DNA of 63,416 bases from JBKEAJ01 sp047972135 (GTDB lineage Bacteria; Bacteroidota; Bacteroidia; Bacteroidales; Prolixibacteraceae), in assembly GCA_047972135.1 (NCBI GenBank), contig JBKEAJ010000025.1, forward strand, positions 1-63,416, read 5' to 3'. The translations under genes and the position numbers were made by a program. Shown here piece after piece: positions 24,539 through 33,512 of this stretch (positions are counted from its first letter, which is position 1; each line of letters opens with the position of its first letter). The notes under the pieces were generated by a model. The model saw only the letters and a program-made list of their open reading frames with translations, was not told the DNA's origin and searched no databases.

Positions 24539-25240
24539 ATGAATAAAAATACTGCTAAAGATAAGCCTCTTGATTTTTTTGACAGGATAAAGGGTAATAA
24601 GATACTCGCAGGTATCAGCGATATTGAGCTGGAAAATATTGACGGCAATGTAATATATCAGCTTAAACGATATAAATCAGATGACGTAGTCGCACTGATG
24701 GATGATGAGGTGGCAGGACAATATTTCCTTACAAAGGGAACTATCAAAGCTGAAATGACCGACCCCGATGCACGTAGCCTTAAAATTGATGAGCTGCATG
24801 CCCCCGCTCTTATTGCTCCCGCTTTTATCTTTGCCGGACGCAATAGGTTTCCGGTAAATGTTATAGCAAAAACAGAAATCGAAATAGTGTTTGTTCATAA
24901 GACGCACTTGCTCAGTTTATTGCAATCTAATCAGCAAATACTGAAGAATTATCTTACTATCGTTTCTTCAAGAGCTCAATTCTTGTCGCAAAAAATAAAA
25001 TTCCTTAGTTTTCAAACTATTAAAGGTAAATATGCGTCTTATCTTATTGATAATGTGGTTGATGGTAATACTAATCTAATGCTTAAAGAGTCGCACGAAG
25101 CTCTGTCTGCAATATTTGGGGTTACAAGACCTTCGCTCTCTCGGGCTGTGCGAGAGCTAGACCAAGACAAGATTATTGTGGCAAGAGGGAAAAATGTGAA
25201 AATTCTTGACCTCCCAAAATTAAAGCAGTATGTTAGGTAA
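24539..25240 (+). CDS. Crp/Fnr-family transcription regulator
   Basis: 233 residues: N-terminal cyclic-nucleotide-binding-like barrel (about 25-140, with GQYFLTKGTIKAEM), a long dimer helix, and a C-terminal Crp-type HTH (about 180-222, LSAIFGVTRPSLSRAVRELDQD). The barrel lacks the classic RAATV(T) cAMP-contact string and the cluster-binding Cys set of Fnr, so the effector is unknown. Bacteroidota Crp-like proteins often respond to redox or nitric oxide stress, but nothing nearby fixes the regulon. Confidence 0.85.
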   Translation: MNKNTAKDKPLDFFDRIKGNKILAGISDIELENIDGNVIYQLKRYKSDDVVALMDDEVAGQYFLTKGTIKAEMTDPDARSLKIDELHAPALIAPAFIFAGRNRFPVNVIAKTEIEIVFVHKTHLLSLLQSNQQILKNYLTIVSSRAQFLSQKIKFLSFQTIKGKYASYLIDNVVDGNTNLMLKESHEALSAIFGVTRPSLSRAVRELDQDKIIVARGKNVKILDLPKLKQYVR

Positions 25241-25354
25241 ATAAACAAGGCTCTAAAACAAATAGTGCTGATTATTAAATATTTACTAGGTATGTCTACA
25301 TTGCTTTGTTGAAAAGTAAGAATAAATTCCTACAGAATGCTACCATAAATAATA

Positions 25355-25362
25355 TAACTTTG
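25355..25362 (+). promoter_or_regulatory. -10 box (TAnnTTTG) for rdgB-recO
   Basis: TAACTTTG matches the Bacteroidota -10 consensus and lies 17 nt before the rdgB start codon, implying a short leader. Confidence 0.55.
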
Positions 25363-25379
25363 GGAAAATCTAGTATCTA

Positions 25380-25961
25380 ATGAAAATCGTATTTGCTACA
25401 AATAACCCCAATAAACTTCGTGAACTACAACAAATTGTCGGAAACAAGATAGAAATCGTCAGCCTAGCAGATATTGGCTGTACGGAAGAAATACCCGAGA
25501 CTCAGCCTAGTATCGAGGGAAATGCTCTGCAAAAAGCCCGATATGTCAAAGATAAATATGGACTGGATTGTTTTGCCGACGATACCGGACTTGAAATAAA
25601 TGCTCTAAATGGTGAACCCGGTGTGTATTCGGCTCGTTATTCAGGCGAACAAAAATCAGCAAAAGACAATATAAACCTCGTTTTGCAAAAACTTGAAGGA
25701 CTGCGAGAACGTAAGGCTCGCTTTGTTACCGTGATAGCTCTAGTTTTGGGGACTAAAGAGTATCTGTTCGAGGGTGAGGTGAAAGGCGAGATTATAACTG
25801 AAGCTCATGGTGAGAGCGGCTTTGGCTACGACCCCATATTTAAGCCCGATGACTACGATATGACTTTTGCTGAAATGGATAAAGACACTAAAAATAAAAT
25901 CAGCCATCGTGGGAGGGCTACTCAAAAGCTCCTGCAATTCCTGATGTCGGAAACAAAATGA
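25380..25961 (+). CDS. rdgB: dITP/XTP pyrophosphatase (RdgB/HAM1)
   Basis: A 193-residue house-cleaning enzyme that hydrolyses non-canonical purine NTPs to monophosphates. Seen: ATNNPNKLREL, ADDTGLEINALNGEPGVYSARYSG and GFGYDPIFKP, all family hallmarks. It overlaps recO by 4 bp (ATGA). The pairing of nucleotide-pool cleaning with recombinational repair is sensible but may be incidental. Confidence 0.95.
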   Translation: MKIVFATNNPNKLRELQQIVGNKIEIVSLADIGCTEEIPETQPSIEGNALQKARYVKDKYGLDCFADDTGLEINALNGEPGVYSARYSGEQKSAKDNINLVLQKLEGLRERKARFVTVIALVLGTKEYLFEGEVKGEIITEAHGESGFGYDPIFKPDDYDMTFAEMDKDTKNKISHRGRATQKLLQFLMSETK

Positions 25962-26683
25962 AAAAAATAAGCGAAGGAATAGTATTAGGACATCTGAAAT
26001 ATGGCGATAATAAGAACATTGTCCATATTTATACTCGCGACGAAGGGCGGGTATCTTTCATGGCTACAATTCCAAAGGGGAATAATAAACATAAGGTTAT
26101 CAGTACATTACTGCCCTTGTCAAATGTGGAAATAAGCTATTGGGATAATGGCTCCGACGGTATGCAGAGAATTACAGCTATCAGACTTGTAAAGGCGTAT
26201 AAAAGCATACACCTCGATGTTGTGAAAGGCTCAATGTCTTTATTTATTGCGGAATTCTTGGAAAAGTGCCTGAAACACAACACTCCCGACGGCGATTTAT
26301 ACCGATATATAGAATGCTCGCTTGAGTATTTTGATAATATTGACAGATATTCCAATTTCCATATCGAATTTTTATGCGGATTGTCTGAGCATTTTGGTAT
26401 TCAGCCGGGAGAGCTTGATTCACATAGGCATACAAACACTATGTATTGGGATTTTCAAGAAGGGCTGTTTGTAGATGTCATGCCTGCGCATTCTAATTTT
26501 CTGGATTCCGAATTGTCGATGACGGCATGTCGATTCTTTATCAGAAGTCATACTCCAGATATAAATCTTAGCCGTAGTGAGCGCAACAAGCTCCTGCATG
26601 CCCTCATAAAATACTTCTCTATACACCTCGATGGCATAAATAAAATCAACTCCTTGGAGGTCTTGCAAGAGGTGTTTGCTTAA
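25958..26683 (+). CDS. recO: DNA repair protein RecO
   Basis: A 241-residue RecO, the RecFOR mediator that loads RecA on SSB-coated DNA. The N-terminal OB-fold (about 1-80: EGIVLGHLKYGDNKNIVHIYTRDEGR split over strands) and helical C-terminal domain are evident. I see no four-Cys zinc motif, as in many Bacteroidota members. It is translationally coupled to rdgB. Confidence 0.88.
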   Translation: MKKISEGIVLGHLKYGDNKNIVHIYTRDEGRVSFMATIPKGNNKHKVISTLLPLSNVEISYWDNGSDGMQRITAIRLVKAYKSIHLDVVKGSMSLFIAEFLEKCLKHNTPDGDLYRYIECSLEYFDNIDRYSNFHIEFLCGLSEHFGIQPGELDSHRHTNTMYWDFQEGLFVDVMPAHSNFLDSELSMTACRFFIRSHTPDINLSRSERNKLLHALIKYFSIHLDGINKINSLEVLQEVFA

Positions 26684-26807
26684 AATGTCATATTATGTAC
26701 GACAATGTTAAGTCTGTGTTATCATATGCATTGAAATTATGATATTGACAACAAAACACCTATACTAGTGGGTCTAAAGTCGAGGGCAGAATGATGATGT
26801 AATTGCC

Positions 26808-27146
26808 ATGACGGCTTACGGTGCGCCCTACCTTGTGGCGGCTGAGGGTGCTACTTTTACTATTGCTCCTGCATATACAGTATCTGTGGACTGGGGTTCC
26901 ATATCATCATTACAGTTTTACAACGATTTTGGCTTCGTCAAAAAAGCAAATAAGGACTTTGAAGATACATTTATGAATGTAACAGGAGTGCTGCTAACGG
27001 TAGGAAACGTCTATACTTATGTGGACATGGCACAAGGGAAAAATCAATCGTGGATTGGCTCCGAGTGGACAAATGCACCTGCTGCAGGCACTCACGATGC
27101 CGATTGGGAAACACGTTTTAATATAAACATCGGATATTATTTCTGA
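26808..27146 (+). pseudogene. C-terminal fragment of an outer-membrane beta-barrel (porin-like) gene
   Basis: 112 residues without signal peptide. Alternating aromatic strands (YTVSVDWGSISSLQFYNDFGF, NVTGVLLTVGNVYTYVDMA) end in WETRFNINIGYYF, a typical barrel C-terminus. The complete gene would be several-fold longer; upstream sequence (26684-26807) does not continue it. It opens a run of broken genes that extends to 28454. Confidence 0.6.
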
Positions 27147-27205
27147 TGAATAGAAGAAAATCGGCTGTATCATAGCATCAAAATAATATGACTGACAACA
27201 GAAAA

Positions 27206-28067
27206 ATGAAAATTAAAGTCGAAGATTTAACCCTTATTTTCGGCAAACGGAAGCAAGAGGCTTTGAAACTCCTGAAGAACGGCGTGTCGAAAGAGGAAAT
27301 CCTCAGAAAAACTAAATGCACGGTGGGGGTAAATCGTGCGTTTTGAAATAAAGGAAGGTGAAATATTCGTTATAATGGGACTATCGGGTAGTGGGAAATC
27401 AACCCTGATACGCTGTCTAAACCGTCTTAATGAGCCTACGTCGGGGAGAGTCGTTTTTGATGATTATGATATTACACGCGAAAGCAATAAAGAGCTTCTG
27501 GAAACCCGCAGAAAAGAGATGAGCATGGTGTTTCAGAAGTTTGGACTTTTACCCCATCGGACTATCTTGGAAAATGCCGCATTTGGCTTGGAAATACGTG
27601 GCGACGAGCAGAGCGAGCGAGAGGAGAAAGCAAAAAAAGCCCTCGAAACAGTGGGGCTTAAGGGCTATGAAGCCAAATTTCCAACAGAGCTGTCGGGCGG
27701 TATGCAGCAGCGTGTCGGACTGGCGCGCGCCTTGGCAAACGATCCCGATGTACTATTGATGGACGAGGCTTTCTCCGCTCTCGACCCCCTTATAAAATCG
27801 GATATGCAGGATGTACTCAAACTAGTGCGGAATAACGCAAATACCGTTGAGACGGTATTGAAAACGAATGTGCCATCTGTGCATAAAAGTTACACTGTGG
27901 AGGAGATGCTGCCACTGATTATGGGCATTAGGTTTCCTTTGGCTGTAGTGGAGGAGGGAACAGGAAGATTCTTGGGATTGGTTACTCAGATATCTCTTAT
28001 TATTGAAGCTACTCGATTTGAAAAGAACGAGGTGAAAGAATTAAAAGAAATTGCTAACGAATTGTGA
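27206..28067 (+). pseudogene. proV: Eroded glycine-betaine ABC transporter ATPase (ProV/OpuAA)
   Basis: From ATG 27206 the ProV N-terminus reads MKIKVEDLTLIFGKRKQEAL and continues to TVGVNRA, then a frameshift at about 27345 moves to the frame with RFEIKEGEIFVIMGLSGSGKST (Walker A), LSGGMQQRVG and LLMDEAFSALDPL. Right after KSDMQDVLKL the normal ITHD(L)DEA switch region and first CBS half are missing, and a CBS-like tail (TNVPSVHKSYTVEEML) is joined on. A frameshift plus an internal deletion make this a clear pseudogene. The expected neighbours proW and proX are fragments just downstream. Confidence 0.88.
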
Positions 28068-28068
28068 T

Positions 28069-28454
28069 ATGGAAAGATTAGTGAATATAGGAAAGTATAT
28101 CGAAAGTGCCATAAACTTTCTGGAGGAAAACTTCTCAGAACTCTAGGAAGCTGTCGATGGTGGTAATTGCTTCAATGGTTGGAAACCACACTTTAAATGG
28201 GCTAATAATAAACTGAAATATCTAAGCGACCCTAAAAACGTATATCCAAAGGATGCTTGTACAATCGTGTCGCGCAGAGGCTTTAAAGAAGACAAACCCA
28301 AGGCTGCAAGCTTCTTTGAAAATTTCCATCTTAACGAAACTCAACTATATGAACTGATGGCAAATATTAAGAAAGATGGAGAGGAAAAAGGTGCAGAAAC
28401 CTTCTATCAAGCAAACAAAGCAACTGTCGATGCGTGGCTTAAAGGTGGATACTG
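28069..28454 (+). pseudogene. proW 5' remnant joined to proX 3' remnant
   Basis: Starting 1 bp after the proV stop, MERLVNIGKYIESAINFLEE looks like the N-terminus of a ProW-type permease. An in-frame TAG at 28144-28146 follows. Further on, in the same frame, FNGWKPHFKWANNKLKYL through KDACTIVSRRGF, DKPKAASFFENF and KATVDAWL matches the C-terminal half of a glycine-betaine-binding protein (ProX/OpuAC). The middle of both genes has been deleted. The fragment runs into the 3' end of the opposite-strand methyltransferase. Confidence 0.8.
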
Positions 28455-29234
28455 TCAGCCTTTCTTCCTTGCAATTATGGCAACAGCATTCATCTGGGAT
28501 TCATATTTCTTGAAAACCCTTTTCATTGCTAATATCCTTTGCCTTTCAGGCTTGTGAGTGAAAATATTGAAGGCTATCTTAATGGCTCTGATTAAGCCCT
28601 CATCTTTAACAATCCTGCCAGTCTCAAGCAAATGAAAGGGATTTGTTGTTGTGTAGGCAATCTCAAAACCTTCGTTTTCCATCAGTGTTGTCCATTCTTC
28701 TATTGTCAATGGGCGAGCATTGACCTTGATAACGTTTGCCAGTCCTTTTTGTATTTCGAGTTTTAAATCCTCTGTAACTTTCTCAGTGATTAAGCCCAAT
28801 TCGTGGATACCGTATAGTCCTCCTGGTTTTAGTATGCGGTGGGCTTCTCTGATAATCTCAGACTTCTTTTTGTCGGGCTGCATGGTTAGCATCGCTTCTC
28901 CATATACTTTGGTGTAAGAGTTCTCTTCGAGATTTGATTCTTCTGCCTTCCCGATAATGATATTACGATTGCTGCCTTTTATCTTCTTGCGAAGGATGCC
29001 GGCGGCTTCGTCGTTTAGCTCAACGCCAGTGTATGATGCAGGATTTTTCTTTAGAGAAATGGCAGCAGTGAAACCCAGTCCTGGAGCAAACTCTACTACT
29101 CGGTCATCTGTAGATATTTCTAAGTTTTCAATCAGCCTTTCGGTTAATTCGCGACCTCCTGGGCGAAGAACTTTTTTACCCATGCGTGCTAATATCCAAT
29201 GCCCCTCTCTATTGTTTATTGTTCTTTTTGTCAT
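28455..29234 (-). CDS. SAM-dependent class I methyltransferase
   Basis: I start at MTKRTINNREGHW (259 residues); the longer reading runs into the terminal part of the upstream gene. SAM motif I is VVEFAPGLGFTA, with the acidic VELNDEA strand after it, a later motif GEAMLTMQPD, and the common HRILKPGGLYGIHELG segment. It resembles UbiE/ArsM-like small-molecule methyltransferases; the substrate is unknown. It is on the same strand 52 bp after the DUF4374 gene and could be its co-transcribed neighbour. Confidence 0.75.
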   Translation of the reverse strand: MTKRTINNREGHWILARMGKKVLRPGGRELTERLIENLEISTDDRVVEFAPGLGFTAAISLKKNPASYTGVELNDEAAGILRKKIKGSNRNIIIGKAEESNLEENSYTKVYGEAMLTMQPDKKKSEIIREAHRILKPGGLYGIHELGLITEKVTEDLKLEIQKGLANVIKVNARPLTIEEWTTLMENEGFEIAYTTTNPFHLLETGRIVKDEGLIRAIKIAFNIFTHKPERQRILAMKRVFKKYESQMNAVAIIARKKG

Positions 29235-29286
29235 TGTTTTATTATTGATAGCAGAGACACGGTTGACCCGTATCTCTGCTGATTTT

Positions 29287-30555
29287 TTAGAATATCCCTT
29301 CAACAAAAATATTACCTTGGTCTAATGCCAAACCAGTTGTAAATGCGTTGGGGTCGGTAGAGTTGATGTCAAACATGTAAACATAAGGTGCAGGTGTACC
29401 TGTCGAACCTACTGGGCTGATTGCCATGCAGAACTTGCCGTCTTTTACCACTCCATGCTGATAGCCAAACAGTGTAGACTTTGGTACGTTCATCTCTATT
29501 GCAGTTTTTTTGTTGATGTCTACACGGATAACTCCCCATTGATTATCGGTGTCGGCTATGTCTGGGAATTGTGCCGACATGTAGCAGATGCCGTCGCCTG
29601 CGTAATACCAATTGTTGGTGTTGAATGTCTTGCCCAAGGCTGCTGTAACATCGAACTCCCAAGTGTTGTCGTACTCGCCGTCTTTAAGACGAACTAGCAT
29701 TGTGGCGTCGCTTCCTGATGCTCTGTTTGCCTGATATACATAGCCGTCGATGGCATACATATTACCACCCCTGTAACCATTGGTATTACCGTTACCCTTA
29801 GTTGTACGGATGTATTTCGGGTTTTTTAGAGTAGGGTAGTCAAGCACGATTGTATGCATCCCTGATAGGGCAATTTCACTAAGGGCTCTTCTGCCAACAC
29901 CATAGTAGATTTTGTCGCCAAGTACGGTAGGTGCATCAATCCTGAAGGGATATGCCTGTTCGGCTATGTCCCACTCTGTCATTGGTATTGTCCACGTATC
30001 CATAATCTCGGATATTGTGGTCTCGGGTATCTGTACACGAGTTACGTACATTGAACCTTTCTTGGTGATGCCATTGCTGACATAGTCGGTGTCTGTCGTC
30101 GAGTCGATATCCGCAGTGTTGATGTTATGAATCAGTATCGTTTCTTCATTTATTTTCCACGGACGTACATATGCATTTCCTCCCATTGTTGGTGCTATGT
30201 TTAGCTCCTTCTCAACGGTATATTTGCCACTCGCATAACTGTATTTTGTGAGTAGCCCGCCACCGTAGTTGTACATATATACCCAGCCTAAATCGTCGGT
30301 GAATACTCTTGCCGCACGTACAGGGTTTAGTGCATAACCATTGCTCTTAAATGTCAAAGAGCCAGAATCTAGGCTTGTTACTCCTGCCATGTAAACTTGT
30401 TTATCATCGCCGTCAAATTTTGCAGTGATATGATATACTTTCTCCCCTTGTGGCGGATTGTTGTCATCTCCACTACTATCGCTGTCGCTGCAGGAATTGA
30501 AACTCAGAGCAAAAGCTCCTAAAACTAAAAATGCTAATAAATTGATTTTCTTCAT
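29287..30555 (-). CDS. DUF4374 lipoprotein, TonB-receptor partner
   Basis: 422 residues with a lipoprotein signal (lipobox NSC at about 20-22) and a Ser/Asp/Asn-rich linker. The body has repeated beta-propeller-like strands (GWVYMYNYGGGLLTKY, PTVLGDKIYYGVGRR, GNMYAIDGYVYQANRA), the DUF4374 family. Such proteins are typically encoded next to TonB-dependent receptors in iron- or siderophore-type loci, as here, with a 52-bp gap. It is probably a surface or periplasmic ligand-binding component; the ligand is unknown. Confidence 0.85.
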   Translation of the reverse strand: MKKINLLAFLVLGAFALSFNSCSDSDSSGDDNNPPQGEKVYHITAKFDGDDKQVYMAGVTSLDSGSLTFKSNGYALNPVRAARVFTDDLGWVYMYNYGGGLLTKYSYASGKYTVEKELNIAPTMGGNAYVRPWKINEETILIHNINTADIDSTTDTDYVSNGITKKGSMYVTRVQIPETTISEIMDTWTIPMTEWDIAEQAYPFRIDAPTVLGDKIYYGVGRRALSEIALSGMHTIVLDYPTLKNPKYIRTTKGNGNTNGYRGGNMYAIDGYVYQANRASGSDATMLVRLKDGEYDNTWEFDVTAALGKTFNTNNWYYAGDGICYMSAQFPDIADTDNQWGVIRVDINKKTAIEMNVPKSTLFGYQHGVVKDGKFCMAISPVGSTGTPAPYVYMFDINSTDPNAFTTGLALDQGNIFVEGIF

Positions 30556-30607
30556 TGTAATATATTTATAAATTGATTAAACATGTAGATTGCTTGTTAT
30601 TATTGTT

Positions 30608-33067
30608 CTACTGAAAAATCCTATAGAATATTTTTGCATAAAACGCTCTTCCGGGTTTCTGGACAGCATAGTTGTCGAATGCCAGTTCGTTAAAGATGTT
30701 TTTGCCGTCGAGGCTCAATGTAATCTTCCCGCTACGAAATGTGTATGAGATACTTACGTCATTGACGAGTTGTGTTGGGATAATAGGTTTGTTTTGATTT
30801 CCTATAACGTCCCAATCAAATTGAAACTCGTGGATATACGCCGCAAACCAGCTGAGTCTCAATTGGTCGCCTTGCTTAAACAGATTCTCTTTGTTGTATT
30901 CCACGCCTGCATTGGATGTCAACCATGGCATATTGGGCTCTCGCGATTTATAATTCAGATTGAGAGAGCTGTTCTCTGTGTATTCTTCCATGAAACGAGA
31001 GTCTAGATAATAGCCCTGCAGCATGAAATGCCAAGTGCTGCCAATGTTGTAATCTAGCTGTGCTTCAATACCTTTGGACACTACATGACCAATGTTATTG
31101 AAAACAGAGTAACTATCATCATTTCTTACTACTATCGAACGTCTTATCCTGTCGTAAGTGTTTCTGAAAAACAAATTGCTATTCAACTTAACTTCATGTT
31201 TGCCGTTTTCATATAGGGTGAATATACCGCCTAAATTGACGTTTAGGCTCTTCTCAGGCTGTAAATCAGTCGACTCCACAATCTCATCGGAGACATTGCC
31301 AAATACCTCGTTGGTGGTTACGAGCCTCACTGCCTGCTCTATCGAAGCATTGAAACGAACTCTTGGACTGAGTGCAAAACTTGATGTTGCCCCATAGCCC
31401 CAATTCCCATCAGGACGACTGAAATTGGTGGTGTCTAAGGTGCCATTGCTATATTCCACCTTGTCTTGTTTGATGTTGTTGTGGTAATATTTTGCAAATA
31501 CTGAGTTTCTAAGCCTTTCGTCAAAAAATAAATTTTGATAGGTAATACCTGCTATCTGCTTGATAATGGTGTTTTTACTTCCGTAGTTTCGTTCTTCTGC
31601 TTCGCGCAACTCATCGTCTGACGAACGTACAAATTGATTGTTAGAGTAGTTGGCTCCAATGCGGTGATGCTCGTCGAAATCATAGGATAGTGCTACCCTG
31701 CCAACGTAGTTCTCGTTGTCATCGGTGTTTAAAGATGCTGTTCCGCTCTCGCCAGGCAAGCGAGCTACTCCTGCAATCTCGGGAATAAGATTGCCATACC
31801 AATCATAACGATTTGTTGTAGTGTCAACGGTTGTACGCTGTGATTGAGAGTATTGAAAACTTGCCGATAGATTAAGTCCATCGAATATAACGTTGTTTTT
31901 CAGATAACTGATGCTTGGTGCAACCGTCCATCCTTTGGAGAAACGCTCCCCATAAGGCGTTATCATTCTCGGACCATGCTGCGACTCCTTGTAGTCTGAT
32001 GACATATTGAGACTGATGAAAAATTGGTCTGTCCAGTTTTTGTCGATTATCCCAAAGTCTGCTTTTGCTCCGTAAGACTTATAAGCATCGTTGAAGCGGC
32101 GCACCTTTACGCCTCGTGCTACAACTGCCATATAGTCAGGATTGCGCGAACCGTCGGGAAGAAATTCCTCGTAGTCCGTAATGCTGATGTCGTCAGACCA
32201 TACTTTATAATTGTTGTCAGAATAGTTGTAAAATGCTGCCACCCGTGCAGTTAAACCCGTTTTAGCATTGTGCCACGAGCCGGTCAAATCTGCCCTGTGT
32301 GTGTTGAAAGAACCGTAGGAATAGGAAGCATTCAGCGACTTGCTGTTTTTGTCTTTGCTCGAATTGAACTGCTTGGTAACGATGTTGATGGCTCCGCCCA
32401 TAGCATCGTTGCCAAATTCAATGGGAACCACTCCCTTATAAACATCGATGCGGTCGATGAGTGACACTGGAATGCTGTTGACAGAGTAGGACGAACCGAA
32501 AGACTCTGCCGGAACGCCGTCAATGAAAATACGGACAGCCCTTCCCGATAATCCATTTATGTTGTAGCGAGTGCGCGAACCCAAACCGCCATCACGACGC
32601 ACTCGTAACCCCGGTGCTCTATCTAACAGCTCGTTTATCTCTAGCGATTTAACCTGCAAATCGCGTGTGTCTATTGATGTAACAGCAAATCCGCTTTGCT
32701 CCAATTGTGCCGATTTGCCGGTACCCTTCACCGTAACCTCTCCGATTTGTCCTACGTCCTCGACAAGAGTGAAATTAAGCTCTATATTTTTGCTGTCTTC
32801 CCTTATCTCTACGCTCTTGGAGAGGCTCTTGTAACCCATAAATGATGCTACGAGAGTGTGAGTGCCGGGTTTTACATGTTTCAGTGTGTAGTTTCCGTCT
32901 ATGTCGGCATGAGTACCGTGGGTTGTGTGCTGTATGTGTACCACTGCACCCGTGAGAGGGGAACCGCCTTCCGAAAGCACTTTCCCACTTATGGCGATGT
33001 TGTGTTTTTGAGATACTGCAGTAATTGCTGTGAACAAGAAAATAAATATAAAAGTCAGGTTTCTCAT
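30608..33067 (-). CDS. TonB-dependent outer-membrane receptor
   Basis: An 819-residue receptor. Signal peptide (about 1-19), carboxypeptidase-regulatory-like domain (about 24-105, SGKVLSEGGSPLTGAVV), plug domain (about 120-225, with LDRAPGLRVRRDGGLGSR and INIVTKQF), then a 22-strand-type barrel to the C-terminal aromatic (AFYAKIFYRIFQ). Operon with a DUF4374 lipoprotein, rather than a SusD homologue, points to iron-siderophore or another small chelate rather than glycan import. The usual PepSY-type inner-membrane partner is not present. Confidence 0.92.
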   Translation of the reverse strand: MRNLTFIFIFLFTAITAVSQKHNIAISGKVLSEGGSPLTGAVVHIQHTTHGTHADIDGNYTLKHVKPGTHTLVASFMGYKSLSKSVEIREDSKNIELNFTLVEDVGQIGEVTVKGTGKSAQLEQSGFAVTSIDTRDLQVKSLEINELLDRAPGLRVRRDGGLGSRTRYNINGLSGRAVRIFIDGVPAESFGSSYSVNSIPVSLIDRIDVYKGVVPIEFGNDAMGGAINIVTKQFNSSKDKNSKSLNASYSYGSFNTHRADLTGSWHNAKTGLTARVAAFYNYSDNNYKVWSDDISITDYEEFLPDGSRNPDYMAVVARGVKVRRFNDAYKSYGAKADFGIIDKNWTDQFFISLNMSSDYKESQHGPRMITPYGERFSKGWTVAPSISYLKNNVIFDGLNLSASFQYSQSQRTTVDTTTNRYDWYGNLIPEIAGVARLPGESGTASLNTDDNENYVGRVALSYDFDEHHRIGANYSNNQFVRSSDDELREAEERNYGSKNTIIKQIAGITYQNLFFDERLRNSVFAKYYHNNIKQDKVEYSNGTLDTTNFSRPDGNWGYGATSSFALSPRVRFNASIEQAVRLVTTNEVFGNVSDEIVESTDLQPEKSLNVNLGGIFTLYENGKHEVKLNSNLFFRNTYDRIRRSIVVRNDDSYSVFNNIGHVVSKGIEAQLDYNIGSTWHFMLQGYYLDSRFMEEYTENSSLNLNYKSREPNMPWLTSNAGVEYNKENLFKQGDQLRLSWFAAYIHEFQFDWDVIGNQNKPIIPTQLVNDVSISYTFRSGKITLSLDGKNIFNELAFDNYAVQKPGRAFYAKIFYRIFQ

Positions 33068-33319
33068 TTAATGATAATAACGTTTGTTGCGGAAAATTCC
33101 GTCCACAAAGTTGCGGAGTTTATCAATCCTGCACAATCACAACAAATTGGTATTTTATGGACGTATCTGTCCACTAAAGCATGTTGTCAATAATATGATA
33201 TTATTATTTTCTGTGTGGAACCCTAAGCACGGCTGTTGACTATAAGCTAATTCTTAGTATTGAAATCCTTCCATGCAATGATATTGCCTTTAGCAGTTTT
33301 TAGCGAATTGTCACCTGTG
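33068..33319. other. Intergenic region upstream of the TonB receptor
   Basis: No gene is seen. It holds a small dyad TGGAC-GTATCT-GTCCA (33158-33173) and two TTGCGGA words around 33086-33117 that could be operator sites for the receptor gene. It ends at the tandem repeat array beginning at 33320. Confidence 0.4.
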
Positions 33320-33458
33320 TAATTGCTTGATAATCAGCAGTGCTTTTCTGTTAAGGGAATGTTGCCGTAAATAAGGGAAGGTAACTCTCTTTTGTAATTA
33401 CTTGATAATCAGCAGTGCTTTTCTGCTAAGGGAAGATTGACTCAAATTAAGGGAAGGT
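33320..33458. repeat. Left tandem array (75-bp units), including the 108-bp direct repeat
   Basis: Two units beginning TAATTRCTTGATAATCAG (33320 and 33395) are spaced 75 bp. Bases 33351-33458 are identical to 34957-35064. The repeat includes, at 33353-33370, the same last codons and stop (AAG GGA ATG TTG CCG TAA) that end the following gene, so the left copy carries a relic of that gene's 3' end. Confidence 0.85.
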
Positions 33459-33512
33459 GGAAGTTACTTAGAATTTTGTATATTCGTGTGTTGATTTATT
33501 AGTATTTGAGTT

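Noticed and set aside
33158..33173. TGGAC/GTCCA dyad before the TonB receptor as a second LytTR site
   Set aside because: The second copy of the word expected 21 bp away is absent, so it does not share the direct-repeat geometry found at 57242.
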